Shown here: positions 43,148-54,948 of the stretch, one piece after another
Position numbering within the stretch: the first letter of the stretch is position 1
How the letters are laid out: each line of letters opens with the position of its first letter
Source: Nilaparvata lugens
Taxonomy: Eukaryota > Arthropoda > Insecta > Hemiptera > Delphacidae
NCBI RefSeq assembly: GCF_014356525.2
Contig: NC_052505.1
Location: 54,978,808 to 55,042,807, forward strand
Direction: 5' to 3'
DNA length: 64,000 bases
Translations under genes and position numbers: made by a program
Notes under the pieces: generated by a model
Told to the model about the DNA's origin: nothing
Seen by the model: the letters and a program-made list of their open reading frames with translations, nothing else
Databases searched by the model: none

Positions 43148-44110
43148 CTACGACTGCTCGATCGATACTGGAATCAGAATGATTCCGATTTGCAAAAGCA
43201 CTACCATTGTGATTGTTACTGAATTGTCTGCCATTTTGGAATTTAGGAGGATTTTAAAAATTTGGGGTGTTGTGTCTGGTGGAGCCATAATGAACGTTTC
43301 GTTGCTGATTATTGTAGTGATTGTTTCTGTTGGGATTATTACGACCATCATTAAAGTGATTGGAGCGATTGTTAGAATTTTGTGTACCCTAAGGAAAGCA
43401 GCAAAGTCTGCTGGTACATTTCGAATGAGAGTAGTCATCAATGTGCGATCAAATTGACCAGTCAAGTAAGTGATTGTGTCATCAGAGTCTTTGAGTCTCA
43501 GAGATTGTGTCTCCATGCTATAGCGATCGATTATAACACTCTTTTCGTACTTAATCCTATCAAGAAAATCATTGGTTGACTCGTTACTGAATGGTTTGAG
43601 CATCATGGCTTGTGTTACTAAGTCAGCTATAGGTCTTTTCTCACAAAAATTATTTTCAATTGCAGTCAATAATTCAGGAATAGTTCTACAACTTGGGCAG
43701 CCGTAAGGGCTTTCCCTGAGAGATGACTGTAAGTGTGGTGGAATAAAAGCCAGTGGTTAGTCTCTCGTGCTTCCGCATTTCGGCTACAGAATTCATCATA
43801 TATTTCTTGACAAATTCTTGAAAAATAGGGGATGTCTAGAAGGTCGCCATTAAATGATGGTACTAAATTAGTAATGCTGGCTGATAGGATTTTTGAAGCC
43901 ATTGTACCTTTTCCAAGTTGGTGAGATCCGTTCAGTTCTTGAAGTTGAGGTTGCAGGTGATGTGGAGGGTCCGGACGTGGAGCACTGATATTGCGGGTCG
44001 CTGGAACTAGTTGGTTCGGCACATCAGATTTCGACTGTTCTGGTTCGAAGCCACTTAAGATTTTTTCGAGAGTTTCGTCCAGGAATCTCCTTGCTGGAAT
44101 TCGTGTTGTA
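43148..44110 (-). pseudogene. Errantivirus-like Gag (capsid and Asn-rich tail), frameshifted
   Basis: The frame runs from about 44110 (no Met; a stop lies just upstream) through 43666. It has the Gypsy capsid N-terminal pattern LVPSFNGDLLDIPYFSRICQ and WLLFHHTYSHLSGKA. After a shift near 43670 it continues with FSNESTNDFLDRIKYE and LIRNVPADFAAFLRV. Another shift leads to an Asn/Arg-rich tail that would serve as nucleocapsid. The Jockey element begins right after. The defects mean no complete Gag can be made. Confidence 0.75.
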
Positions 44111-45000
44111 ACTCTATTTATCTATTTAGGTGTTGGCCCGCAATGGTGGATAGCAGATGATTGAGATGATAACGTCTGCGGGTTACAATCTGTGTGAGTA
44201 TTGGAGTCTTGCAGTTCTGGTTGTTGCTTTTCGTGGCTGACTACTGAGTCTTTGCACGGTGTCCTGCTATAGGGTTTCGTAGTTCTCCTATGAAAAACTC
44301 GGCAGAGTGCTGAGGAAAAAATAAAAAGTTGAAAATAAGTTTTTGCCATGTTCTAATAAGAATAATAATTGTAAGAATGTTTTATATGGATTACGTTTAT
44401 TATTTTAGTACGCCAGATGAGCTGTATAGAATGTTTCAATAGAATCAACAGTTGCCAATGGTTTGCAATTGAATGATCACATTTTCTCGAATTTTGAGCT
44501 TATTTTCAATTTCAGGTGAAAATGTTACTGAACATTAATTTCAGAGTTTTTCATGCTCAAACTTTCCCACTTTTTTGTTCCAATTGTATCTCAAGCCTGA
44601 TAATTGAAAATCTGAAATCGAACTTGCATAGATGGAGCGCAGCTCCTGAAATTTTTACAGATATGAGATTTGTTTGCAGTTGATAGAGCTTATCAATGAC
44701 AATTTAAGGTATGAATTTGATCAAAAAAGTTGGAGCTGTTTTCGAAAAATCGCGAAAAACCCTGTTTTTGACAACATTTTCATCATTTTAGCTGCCATCT
44801 TAGATTGCATTTGATTGAACTTGTTAGAGTCAAATCCTCATAGTGTAAGGACCTTAAATTCCAAATTTAAAGTCATCATGTTAATTGGGAGATGAGATAT
44901 CATACACACACACACACACACACCACACACACACACACACTCACATACACACACACACACACACACACACTCACACACACACACCAGTGCTTGTAAGAGG
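44111..45000. other. Possible element leader, AT-rich repeat sequence and CA microsatellite
   Basis: A 75-codon minus frame (44122-44349) starts with a hydrophobic, signal-like stretch but has no known homologue that I recognise. From about 44480 there is repetitive-looking AT-rich sequence. From 44902 to 44986 there is an interrupted (CA)n run. I looked for a 5' LTR matching 34495-34917 and did not find one. Confidence 0.55.
44902..44986. repeat. (CA)n microsatellite
   Basis: An interrupted acacac run of about 85 bp. Confidence 0.95.
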
Positions 45001-46179
45001 GGTCAAACAGGGAGGCACTCACTCTTTGCACTAAACGGGCTCACCATGAACCAGTGCTCCAATCAAGCTAAAACTTTATATGTATATTCGATGAATATAA
45101 ATGAATACCCCTATAAAAAAAAAAAAAATTTTTAATTATTTTCTCATAGGAATTCAACTTTCAAAACGGGCTCACTCAAATTCCGGCTTTATGGGGTACA
45201 AACACACCATGACATAGGCATAAGGAAATTGGAGGGTTCACCAATACAATAGATGGAGACATCTGTATTGTCTTCGGATCACACCAACATTGCCAATTCT
45301 ACTGGTCCCTTCCTCATTCTAGAAACGCAGTTTTGGATTGAAACTGACCGAAGTGAACTTTCCCATTCACTCTCAGAACTTCTTCTCTCACATAGTTATG
45401 ATCTCCAGTCTTCAGTAAGAAATCGTTCTCTCAATAGGTAGTTTTCATATTTTATGTGGATAGTTTATATTGAATAACTTGGTAAATTAAAAGGACTTGA
45501 ATCACGCCTTCAGAGAAATTTATGCTCCAACAATGATTACTTGAATTAAATGGCAGAAGAGAAAAAGAAAGAGAACTTGGATTAGCATTGCTTGTTTTGT
45601 TATTTGATTCTCCGGGAAAATTTATCAAGGGAAGACGCTAGAAGCAGCAGTTGAAGCTATTTCTTACATGATTATTATGACAGAGATTCAGCAGATGCTT
45701 TGTGTAAATCGATGTTTTATCTATAACACACACCCTGTCATGTATAATTCTTGTGAACTTGTGAAATTCACGAGAAAAGTAATTCGTGAAATTTTGGAGA
45801 GCAGTAGGCTTATTTTATTATGTTCTACCATAGAAAAAGGTAATGTTATTGAATTGATTATTATTATTTTATTTTATGTACAATAATCTATAACAAATTA
45901 TCTTGAATAGCTGGCAAAATCGCTAAATGGAAAGATTTTATAGGTCTCTAGCAAACAGCTGCTTTGTTATCGCCGAGTGCGATATCAACAGGTTAGAGAT
46001 TAGATAGTAATGGGTATCCTGGCTACAATTCGAACAGCCAAATATAAAATAATGTTATTGCTTTTTATTTAATTATAAAAAATAATTAAATTTGAGGCTA
46101 GGCTCTATAATATTTACTGGTCAGCAACCTAAATAATCGGTCAAGACGTATAATTTGAAATTTAGCCAGATACCTGTGG
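45001..46179. other. AT-rich stretch without recognisable genes
   Basis: It contains a poly(A)/poly(T) patch near 45115-45135 and short frames with no motif. Confidence 0.5.
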
Positions 46180-47537
46180 CAAATTTTAGTTGTAAACGAA
46201 TAGCATTCGACCAGAGGATTTGGTAACCACATGGCATGTTATTGTAAAAGGAAAAACAACTTAATAATCCTAAAAATATTCATTATGTCAAATGAGCATG
46301 TACAAAATATATAAAAATATTAAGGGAGTATGTATATTTTATTGGGCGCATGAATACATTTATAATTTTGGAATAAGCCAATCAAATTGCAGTAACTGAC
46401 TGGCAGTAAAAGTGAGTCGATTCAAAAATAAACATCATTATTTATATAAATGATAAGAATTTGTGAGTTATCACTACTCAGTTCATGTACCAGATGTAAT
46501 TTGAGTGGTTATAAAATATAACACTTAATATTTATGTTATAGCCTAGCAGATTGGCACGGACTATTTTGATTATGTAATGGCATAGTAGTTGAATTTTTA
46601 AATAATATGCAAATTTGGAATACAGAAGTATGATTTTAGAGAATGGGGGTAGATCAGAGCCCACTTGCTTGCCAGAGGTCACCAGGAACAGCCACTAATT
46701 TTATAGAGCACAAGTCCCTTTCTGTTAATAATTGTATGTCTGAAAGATTTAAGTTTAAATTCAATAATGAATTTCATAAGACTTAGTGAGGCCATATTAA
46801 GGCATGAGTCATACAAATATTCATTGATTCCCTTGGAGAGGATGACTTCAGCCACCAGGAAACTCAAGATGATGGAAGAATTTGGATTGCCATCATCATC
46901 TTGTGAATTTTGGCACGTGAGTTATAGTTAACAAGAAATATATATCTAGGGCGCCCTCAGTGCTTTGAGTGAAACAAGATCTATAAAGCTTGCTCATCAA
47001 TGGGTTATTCAAATATTCAAATTGATATCTAACTTGCGCAAGTCTTGAAACATACGAGAGATATTTTTATCAAGAACTATACATCAGATTGACATGTTTA
47101 AGTATGCACAGATGAGATATTCAGATTTTGATGTAATGATTCATATGCTCACCCAATCATTCATTTATCAGTAAATCATGAAGAGATAAATGAAGCTCAT
47201 GTTCACTGGATAAATTGATTTATCTAATTTCCACCAGAGGCTGAACCTTTAGCCCTGAGGAATATAAATTAGTATATTTGAGATTTGTAGTTCATTCATA
47301 TTAATTTGGAGAGAAGGTATAACTGAGCTGCATAATTTGAATGCATATGATTGATGATTTGAGAAGCACATGGTAATTTTTCGTGCTAAATCAAAACCTA
47401 ATAAATGAGCTAATCTGTGATATTTTTTTGAAATATATATCAATCATAAGTTTATATATATATATAAATTGAATATATATAAAATATATAATATAATTGA
47501 ATATGAATATAATTGAATATGAATATAATTGAATATG

Positions 47538-47612
<75 letters not shown>

Positions 47613-48206
47613 ATTATTTTCATTCTTTATATTTTTTGCTCTATATATTTATCCATTCAATGATATTTTGTGTAATATATTTGTGTCAATATTTGATGGT
47701 GTATCCGTGTATCCTTTATTTATTTCCCTATCACCATACATGACCAATCTCCTTATAATCTATTCAGTTACCAGTATTAAAAATTTATTAAGATTATTAG
47801 CCAACTATATTCTTCACCGAATAAGTTGGGGAAAGCAGCAATATACAGCATTGATTATCAAATCTTTGGAAATAATACGTTCCAGAAATTCATATAAATT
47901 ATCCTGTAACAGCAAATCTGATTTGAAGAATCTCAAAGTCATAGTATTTCATTGCAGCAACGTAAATTCTTGCATCTGCATTTGTGGAATTCAACAAATC
48001 AGTCACAGAAATTGTGGACTGTTGGAGCAGCCGACGTCAGTAACCAGCAAGAGCAGAGAACTGTGGGAGCTCCTGGGCGAGCCAGTGAGAAATTGGTATT
48101 ATTATTATTCTAGGAACCACAATGAGGGTTATATATCTTGTAATTCATACTCTACCGACTGCAGCCAAGCAGAGCAACTCGTTATTGGAAAAAAATAATG
48201 TGACAC
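46180..48206 (+). mobile_element. Long LTR of Gag-only element A (5' LTR)
   Basis: About 2 kb of non-coding sequence lie directly upstream of a tRNA-Lys-type primer-binding site. Long stretches match, in inverse orientation, 51.5-53.4 kb. Shared landmarks include tagggcgccctcagtgctt (46951 versus the complement of 52618-52636), acttgcgcaag, aatgcatatgat and agcacatggtaa, in the same order. Divergence is considerable. An AT dinucleotide run occupies about 47540-47610. The right end, just before the primer site, is better defined than the left. Confidence 0.65.
47540..47610. repeat. (TA)n microsatellite
   Basis: A tatata run of about 70 bp, briefly interrupted. It lies inside the LTR-like block. 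Confidence 0.95.
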
Positions 48207-48208
48207 AA

Positions 48209-48226
48209 TGGTGCCCAACATGGGGC
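48209..48226 (+). promoter_or_regulatory. Primer-binding site, tRNA-Lys type
   Basis: tggtgcccaacatggggc differs at two positions from the classical lysine-tRNA primer site tggcgcccaacgtggggc. It sits just after the long LTR-like block and upstream of the gag-like frame, exactly where an LTR element needs it. Confidence 0.75.
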
Positions 48227-48398
48227 TGGTGATGAGAACAGAGCTCATAAAATCATTATTGAGAGTAAATCAGGGCTGTATATTGCTGATATAATTATAG
48301 ACAAGTCAATACAGATTGAGATTTGTCATGAATGGATAATAATTCTATCTTGTGGACCACTATAAAGGCCTTGTTAGTCATTTCACTTTCTTAAATTT

Positions 48399-50066
48399 TT
48401 GACACATTATCCTTCCAAAATGAGTCTCTCTTTGTCCGCACAAAGTGATGTAGCAGACACACCGCCAACAGCAGAGGTAGCGGTAGTTGATGCTGAGGGG
48501 GGTGCGATGGAGTCCACTGACCAGATATCTCCAGTCACTGCCATGAATCCTGAGAACAGTAATAAATCATCAAATATCTCCCAAGAAGCAAGAAGGAGGA
48601 TTATGTTAGAGGGGATGCTCAAGTCATTTTCTAACAGTTTAGGGAAAACAATGGCCAGAGTAAAGAAGGATATAAAGACGGGAATGAAAGAAGTGCAGGA
48701 ATCATTGGTGGATACATCAGTAAGGATTGGTAAGGAAACAGCGGGCACAATACAAGCAGTAGAACATAATTTGTACACTATTGACAGCAAGGTAGAAAGT
48801 TATAGGGAGGAATTAAAGATAATGATAGATTTGAAAATGGAGAATCAGGAAAAAATCACAATAGGCTTGACAGAAAGAATTGATACAGTTACTTTTGAAT
48901 TGAGTAAAAGAATAGATAGTTTAACAGTACGAAACACCTCACAAATTCAGGAAATAGCAACAAGCATTAAAGCCGATTGTCAACAAGAAATTCAGAAACA
49001 GTTTGCAATCACTAACCAGAATATGACCTATATAGTAGATAAAAACACTAGTAATATTGCATCTATTCATAGTAAACAGACCAGTATGTGCATGCAAATA
49101 AATCAATTTAAGAGTAATATCAATCAGAATGTAGAATCATGTTAATCTCTGGAAGGAGCTATCCAAGAGCAGCAATCAACCTTTGTACAGTTAAATCGAG
49201 AGATAAAAATCAATAAAACTACAAGTAATAATCAGTGGCAAATAACACAGAATAAATTAACAGAATTGGAAAATCAGGTCCAACAACACCACATAGAACT
49301 CAAATAATTTAGTCGAATGATAGTATCAATTCAACTGACATACTGAATGGACTAGGCAGACTTGATAATACTGATTGCCACTCACAGCCGAAATCATTTA
49401 TAGATCAAATATAATTGGTACAATCCCTAACACCCACCTCTTGGAATATGTGGCGACTCCGATTGACTAGTTTGTTGAGCGGTGAACCTCTGATGTTCTT
49501 CCAGACCTGTCATCATGAATTTAGGACGTTGGACAAATTCATTGCAGCTTTCCTGGAATGATATTGGAATAAAAAAAGACAAATGGATATACTAGCCAAT
49601 ATTATATCCTCTGAATTCAATCCCAGGACAGATGACACATATATCAATTCTGTTACCACACTTCAAATCAAAAATGCTCGTTTGAATAAACCAATTAATG
49701 ATTCTACCTTTCCGAGTTAGAACAGCATTGGCTACACAGCCAATAACTGGTTGCAAACATCTGATGAATCATTTATTCCATATACAATCTGTGATGGCAA
49801 TATCAAACAACCGTTCAGATCAGTCATACATTCTAAATCAACATAACTCAAATGCTAATCGATATGCTGGCCAATTCTATGAATCACCACCATATGATCG
49901 TCCCCAAATGACACCTCGTTTTGAACGTCGCTGCAAACATAATCAGAGTAATAATAAAAATGATGGAAATTTTCAGAACCACTCAGTAAACCATTATTCA
50001 CAATCAGCAAATCGAGAGAATTCTTATGAGGACCATGACCTTTTGAATGCTAATACAGGTTAAACC
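48399..50066 (+). pseudogene. Element A Gag-like protein (coiled coil, capsid-like, Asn-rich)
   Basis: The first frame (48399-49145) encodes 248 residues. It has an acidic Ser/Thr-rich start and a long coiled coil (about 75-240) with many Gln/Lys/Glu heptads. TAA at 49143 and further stops follow. The region 49340-49720, shifted in frame, matches the capsid-like segment of element B (LTPTSWN, WRLRL, LLSGEPLMFFQ). 49698-50063 is an Asn/Gln/Tyr-rich part matching B as well. It is a decayed copy. The protein has no zinc knuckle that I can see. The Met at 48420 is an equally good start. Confidence 0.7.
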
Positions 50067-51158
50067 AATAATAATTTCAATAGAAGCTATAACCTGCCAC
50101 CACAACAAGAAAGCATAAATCGCACCACTGAACATGCAGCTATAATAAACCAACAACAAGAGCATACTGATCATAGAGACAATAAATCACCAACACAAAT
50201 AAAAATGAATTATACAATAGAGCATGCAACCCACCTCAATTCACAAGAAGAACCGAGCCACTACCACAACACTGCACCACCAAATGAAGAAGCCCATCAT
50301 GCTCCAAGACCACCCTGTAAGCATCAATCCCTCTTGAGCCTTATATTCCCCCCCGAAGAATCACCACCGGCCACAACTCCACAACAAGAACCAATCCACA
50401 ACAATAATGCCCAAATCCCATCACTACCAAATGCAAACAGTCGCCAGGAAGAGCAACCAGCCACCGAGGAACACCAGGATGCTGTAAAGGAATTGCCTGA
50501 TATGGAGCCTACATGCGATATACTGCCTTTGCATGCCACACCCACACATCAATGGACCCCCCCACAGCAGATCAAGGACCCCATGGAGGACTGAGAGGAT
50601 GACACCAGGAAGGACCGAAGGAACCAGCACCACAAGGCCTGGAGACGCAAGCGACGAGGGAGAACCAGTGTGTACCAATACAGTCCCCATGCCCGGTTCA
50701 AGCAGCCGAGGAGGACACCGGACGACAACAGGGAGGATTTAGCCCACTATGAAGAGGACAGAGGACAGGAAGGGACCACCACCTTGCATCCGAGGCACAT
50801 ACGCTTTGAAGGCTATGCTCATTGTTGTGACCGAAAGAATGGACCGAGGAAATGGAATAAAACTGGAACTGCTAGGAAATCAACTATGGATTCATGCCTG
50901 GATAATAATGAAGTGGATTACCATATAAGATTAATGAATGATGGGCAGTGTTTAATAAGATCATGTGAAATAAGGAATTGTATTAAGAAAGCAAAAGTAC
51001 CTGACTACTATATATTGAGAGGTTATATTATTAAAGAGATGATAAATGTTTTGATATACTGTGTAATGTTTGTTATGGCTGTGATATTAATAAAAGACTG
51101 TGTTGTGGATATGATGAAAAATATCGTATTGTTATTATTGAAAGAGTTCACTATTTAA
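50067..51158 (+). pseudogene. Element A second region: Pro/His-rich and basic segment, then a small membrane protein
   Basis: Frames at 50205-50594 (Pro/His/Gln-rich) and 50670-51158 (162 codons) follow gag. The latter has a basic start, an HPRHIRF block shared with element B, and a C-terminal hydrophobic span (EMINVLIYCVMFVMAVILI) followed by KDCVVDMMKNIVLLLL. Both copies conserve the span and its context, which argues for selection on a membrane-anchored product in the ancestral element. No RT, RNase H, protease or integrase is found between gag and the end. The function is unknown; an Env-like or accessory role is only a guess. Confidence 0.6.
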
Positions 51159-51167
51159 TGCAGGGAA

Positions 51168-51389
51168 ATGGTGAAAGATAAAATATTGTTTTCTGTGTGG
51201 ACGCATGATGGCAAGGTGATGGCAAAGAGCGATGCAAGCCAGCGTCCGTTTAGGGTCCATAATCTGGACCAAGTGGCCGCCCTGCGAGAGAAAAGAGAGT
51301 CAGCCACCACCCCGCCACCCTCTACATGCGAGGACGCCGCCCCTATGCCGCCACCCAATCAAGATGAGGCCAACTCTACACCCAAATAG
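51168..51389 (+). pseudogene. FP/ORF1-type C-terminal domain fragment
   Basis: A 73-codon frame with ILFSVWTHDGKVMAKSD and RVHNLDQV, followed by a Pro-rich tail. The VWTHDGK pattern is the C-terminal block of baculovirus-FP-like and non-LTR ORF1 proteins. It lies between the end of element A and the inverted LTR of element B. It may be a captured tail or filler at the junction. Confidence 0.5.
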
Positions 51390-51479
51390 AATTTTCTACG
51401 TCCAGCAATTCCAAAAGTCATGGTGGTAAAATTATTCTTGTTGTGGTTCAAATTTTGGACTGTGAGTACCCACAAATCT

Positions 51480-53460
51480 TATTTAATTTTCAAAAACATT
51501 TTTAATCAATACTATTTTTCAATTTAAATGATTAATATGCATAATTTATTATTAAACACAATATCATCCCTGTTCAGCAAATGAAATAACAAGTAAATTA
51601 AACTTGTGAAAAAGTTATACACTCAGAAGATTAATAAAAAGTAACCATGTATTATGAAGTTAGAATCTGTAGATAAAAAATAAGAAGACTACCGTATTGC
51701 AAAGGATTGAATAACTCAATGCAATTTGTCACGTTATTTTTTATAGTTAAATAACGATTAGCCTCCTGCTTGGAATCAGTCAGTAGAGCATGAAATATTT
51801 TAACAATTATAAAAATCAGGTTGTGGTTTTTAATAGGATACAGTCTCATAAAAATCTTTATAGGCCCAGATATAAGCTTCCACAATTATTCTGATAATTC
51901 ATTAAAAAATATATATATTATATAATACTTATCCTATAGTACTGAGGAATAAAAATAAATTGTACACCATAAACAATTTGATACATATATTAACAAATAT
52001 TTCAAAAAATAAATCAGAGCAAAAATATATAGAGCGACAAAAAATATATAATATAAGATAAAACAATAATCGAAATCAATAAAATATCACAGGCTAAATA
52101 CTATTCTTTAAATTTCATAGCACGAAACGTTACCATGTGCTTTCATTCTTATGATCATATGCATTCATTTGCATGTAGCTGCAATATCAGCTTGCTAATA
52201 CTTGTCGACTTGGACAATTCTATTTTTGAATAAATTTCTAGGTCAGCATGATAAATTGACAAACTAGTAATCCCAATATATATTAAATTCTATAGTTTCT
52301 AATAGATTTCTTTGTAATAAATATATATTTTATCTCAGGGTGCGAGATTCGGCACCTGAAGGAATAAATAGAGCAATTCATCTAGTGAATCAGAGCTACA
52401 ATAGACTATCGCAAATTATATTGCAGAAATTAATGATCATATGAATATTGTATTAACAGCCCAGATCTTAGACTTCTTCGATTGATAGATCTTCTGATAT
52501 ATGAATTGATTCGTTACTTTCTAATAAAATACCTTTCATACCACATTTACTTGCGCAAGTATTTCTACCAAATTCTTAATTTATGAGAAACCCTTTCGAC
52601 GAGCTAGCTTTGATTCTTATGTAATTTCGAAGCACTGAGGGCGCCCTATCACTATTTCAATATTTTTCACTCACGTGCTGGAATTTTCTTATGAGCTGCT
52701 GATGTCGATCCAACTCCTGGTGGTCCTGGATTATTGTAGCCGGAGTCGTCTCTTCCAAGGGGTTACAAAATTATTTAAAAATGACTTTCGCTTTATAAGA
52801 GCACCACAAAGTCTCATAAGAAATTTGGTAATTCAATTTAACTTTAAATTATTACAAGATATAGCAAGGTATTACGCTCTATAATTTTTGGTGACCTCTC
52901 ATGGTGGTAGTTGGCAGGCGAGTGTGGTTCTCGTTTCTTGATTTTACAATTTTCATTTCCGATTTCTAAATTTGCATAAAATTTGAATATTCTATTCCTC
53001 CGCCATTCAAGGCTCAAATAGATGTACTAAAATATCAAATTATCACTCATGTTACATATTTAATAATTTCTTTGCCTCCAGGCCATATCCAAAACATGGA
53101 CTATACAACAATTTTTTATAAATTCTTATTATTTGTAGAAATATATACAAATATATTTGAATCGGCTCACTATTGCCGCCTATCCATTGCCACTATTTGA
53201 TTGGTGCATGCAAATTATTACAGTATTCATGCACCCAGTAACCTCCTACTTCCTTAATACATTTAATTATTTTTGTTAGGTTTTTAAATATGCTCTTTAC
53301 ATGCTAAGTAATTTTTTATAGTTTATTAGTTGTTTCATACATTACAATAATTAGCCACGTGAGACTTTTAGTTGCTCAAATTTCATACTACTCACATCAC
53401 AATTCGCTGTCGAATCTCATAGTTCACCTAACTGCTACATTTTTTCCTTTTAAAGGTAAT
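51480..53460 (-). mobile_element. Long LTR of Gag-only element B (3' LTR, inverted relative to A)
   Basis: On the minus strand this block repeats landmarks of 46180-47750 in the same order, with similar spacing and substantial divergence. A candidate polypurine tract (aaaaggaaaaaa) and a tgtagcagttagg LTR start lie near 53440-53455. The far end near 51480 is not sharply defined. Confidence 0.6.
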
Positions 53461-53992
53461 CAACAAATTTCAATTTTACTATCCCCGCTTGTGTCCTTTT
53501 TTATCTGATGTATATTATTAAATTACATACTTGAAGAATTGTTCTTTGACTGTTCCAGGCTTCTAACAGTTGGAGGGAATCAAAACGCTGGATTGTTGCC
53601 ATGTGGCCTATGCCAAGATTGAATTTATCATGATAGGTCAGTGATTCTTTTGATAATGACGTTTTCTCTTGATTTCTTATCATATTTATTTCAAATTCGA
53701 CGATATTGCATGTGAAAATGTTGTGATTTACTTGCATCTTCTTGCATTCTGTTTGTAGATGTTGCTGTAGGCCGTTCGGTTATCTGCTGTCCGGTTGTTA
53801 TTTATAGATGAGGCTGACTTATTGATAATTTTTTCATCATAAATTTAAAACCCATGTATCTGGTGTATCTTTTTAAACAATTCCTTGCTTCATTTATGGT
53901 AATTCCTTTTAATCCGTTCTTTTTCCAATCATCCTGCAGTCTTAACTCATCCTTCCTTTCATTTTCGTTTAAAATTTCTTGATCTCAGTTCT

Positions 53993-54253
53993 TTATAAAT
54001 AAGTAGGCTCACAACAATAAACATTTTCAATATTAAATTTCCAATCATCAATAGTAGATTCATTCAACAACAACAATACAATATTCTTCAACAAATCCAC
54101 AACACAGTCTTTCATTAATATCACAGCCATAACAAATAGTACACAATATATCAGAACATTTATTATCTCTTTAATAGTATTATCTCTCATCATATAATAT
54201 CCAGGTACTTTCACTTTCTTCATATTACTTTTTATTTCTTCCATTCTTCTCAA
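53993..54253 (-). CDS. Element B small membrane protein
   Basis: An 86-residue frame. It has a short charged N-terminus, then a hydrophobic span IINVLIYCVLFVMAVILM, KDCVVDLLKNIVLLLL and a polar tail ending CCEPTYL. It is collinear with the C-terminus of the element A frame at 50670-51158, which is about 75% identical over the hydrophobic block by eye. In A this segment is joined to an upstream basic region, so here the start may be further upstream and separated by mutation. No family match is known to me. Confidence 0.55.
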   Translation of the reverse strand: MRRMEEIKSNMKKVKVPGYYMMRDNTIKEIINVLIYCVLFVMAVILMKDCVVDLLKNIVLLLLNESTIDDWKFNIENVYCCEPTYL

Positions 54254-54277
54254 ACACTGTTTATCCTTAATTAATCT

Positions 54278-54841
54278 TCACAAGTAGTCCACTTTATTAT
54301 TATCTTCCACACATGAATCAATCGTAGTTTTCCTATCAGTTCCGTTTTTATCCCTGCATGAATCCATATTAGTCCTTCCAGTAGCTCCAGTTTCATTCCA
54401 TTTATTAGGTCCATTTTTCTGGTCACATCGCTGAATATCTCTCTTGAAGCGTATGTGCCGCGGATGTATGCCGTCGACCCTCTGTCCTCCATCCTGGGTT
54501 CGGTCCGGTGTCCTCCGTTGCCTCTTGAAGCCTGCATGCGGCCTGTTCGCGCGCGCGCGGTTCTTCCTTCGTTTCTTCCGCCTGACTTTCTGCCTTCGGG
54601 CCTTGCGATGCAGGCTTCTTTTGTCCGCTAGTCCGTCCTGTAGTCGGTCGTCCGGTGTCTTCCTCGGGCGTTTGCGTCTCCGGGCCTTGTGATGCTGGTA
54701 ACTTCGGTCATGTAGTCCGTCCTCCCGGTACTTCCTGGTGTTATCCTTCCCGTCCTTGGTGTGCTTCGGTGGCGTCCCTTGATAGGCGGTTGTAGGTTCG
54801 GTGCGCGGATCTGTCTCATTTTCAATCCTTAAATAGTGCAT
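54278..54841 (-). CDS. Element B basic (Arg/Lys-rich) protein
   Basis: A 187-residue frame with a Thr/Pro-rich start, then an extremely basic core (KARRRKRPRKTPDD, RRQKVRRKKRRKNRARAN). A GIHPRHIRFKRDIQ block follows, shared with element A (LHPRHIRFEGYAH), as does the KNGPNKWNETG segment. The GC content is higher than the flanks. The composition suggests nucleic-acid binding, possibly a nucleocapsid substitute, since Gag lacks zinc knuckles. This is inference from composition and position only. Confidence 0.5.
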   Translation of the reverse strand: MHYLRIENETDPRTEPTTAYQGTPPKHTKDGKDNTRKYREDGLHDRSYQHHKARRRKRPRKTPDDRLQDGLADKRSLHRKARRQKVRRKKRRKNRARANRPHAGFKRQRRTPDRTQDGGQRVDGIHPRHIRFKRDIQRCDQKNGPNKWNETGATGRTNMDSCRDKNGTDRKTTIDSCVEDNNKVDYL

Positions 54842-54948
54842 GATCCTGGTGACTGTTTATATTTAGTAGTGACTCTTCGGTGGTGGGTTGCTCTTTGGTG
54901 GGAAACAGAATACTTAATAGAGGTTGATGCTTTTGGGGTGTTTTAATT

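Larger units (their letters stand above)
34495..44120 (-). mobile_element. Errantivirus-like (Gypsy) LTR element, 5'-truncated, with nested insertions
   Basis: Minus-strand order from high to low coordinates: gag (44110-43148), a Jockey insertion (about 43145-38757), the protease-RT linker (about 38755-38163), RT fingers and palm (38160-37790), an inserted repeat (37790-37150), RT thumb (37145-36880), RNase H fused to Env (36882-34954), polypurine tract and 3' LTR. No 5' LTR, protease core or integrase is visible. It lies inside a non-LTR element whose endonuclease is cut at 34494. It is an old, defective genomic copy of an insect retrovirus-like element. Confidence 0.85.

Noticed and set aside
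38757..43160. Target-site duplication for the Jockey element
   Set aside because: The flanks share only a rough agtat...gat...cg similarity, not an exact match, so I did not call one.
44122..44349. Signal-peptide-like 75-codon frame as a host gene
   Set aside because: There is no recognisable mature domain. It lies just upstream of the errantivirus gag with no supporting evidence.
47539..48198. 219-codon plus-strand frame beginning with Ile-Tyr repeats
   Set aside because: The start is a TA microsatellite and the rest lies inside the LTR-like block just before the primer site. No domain.
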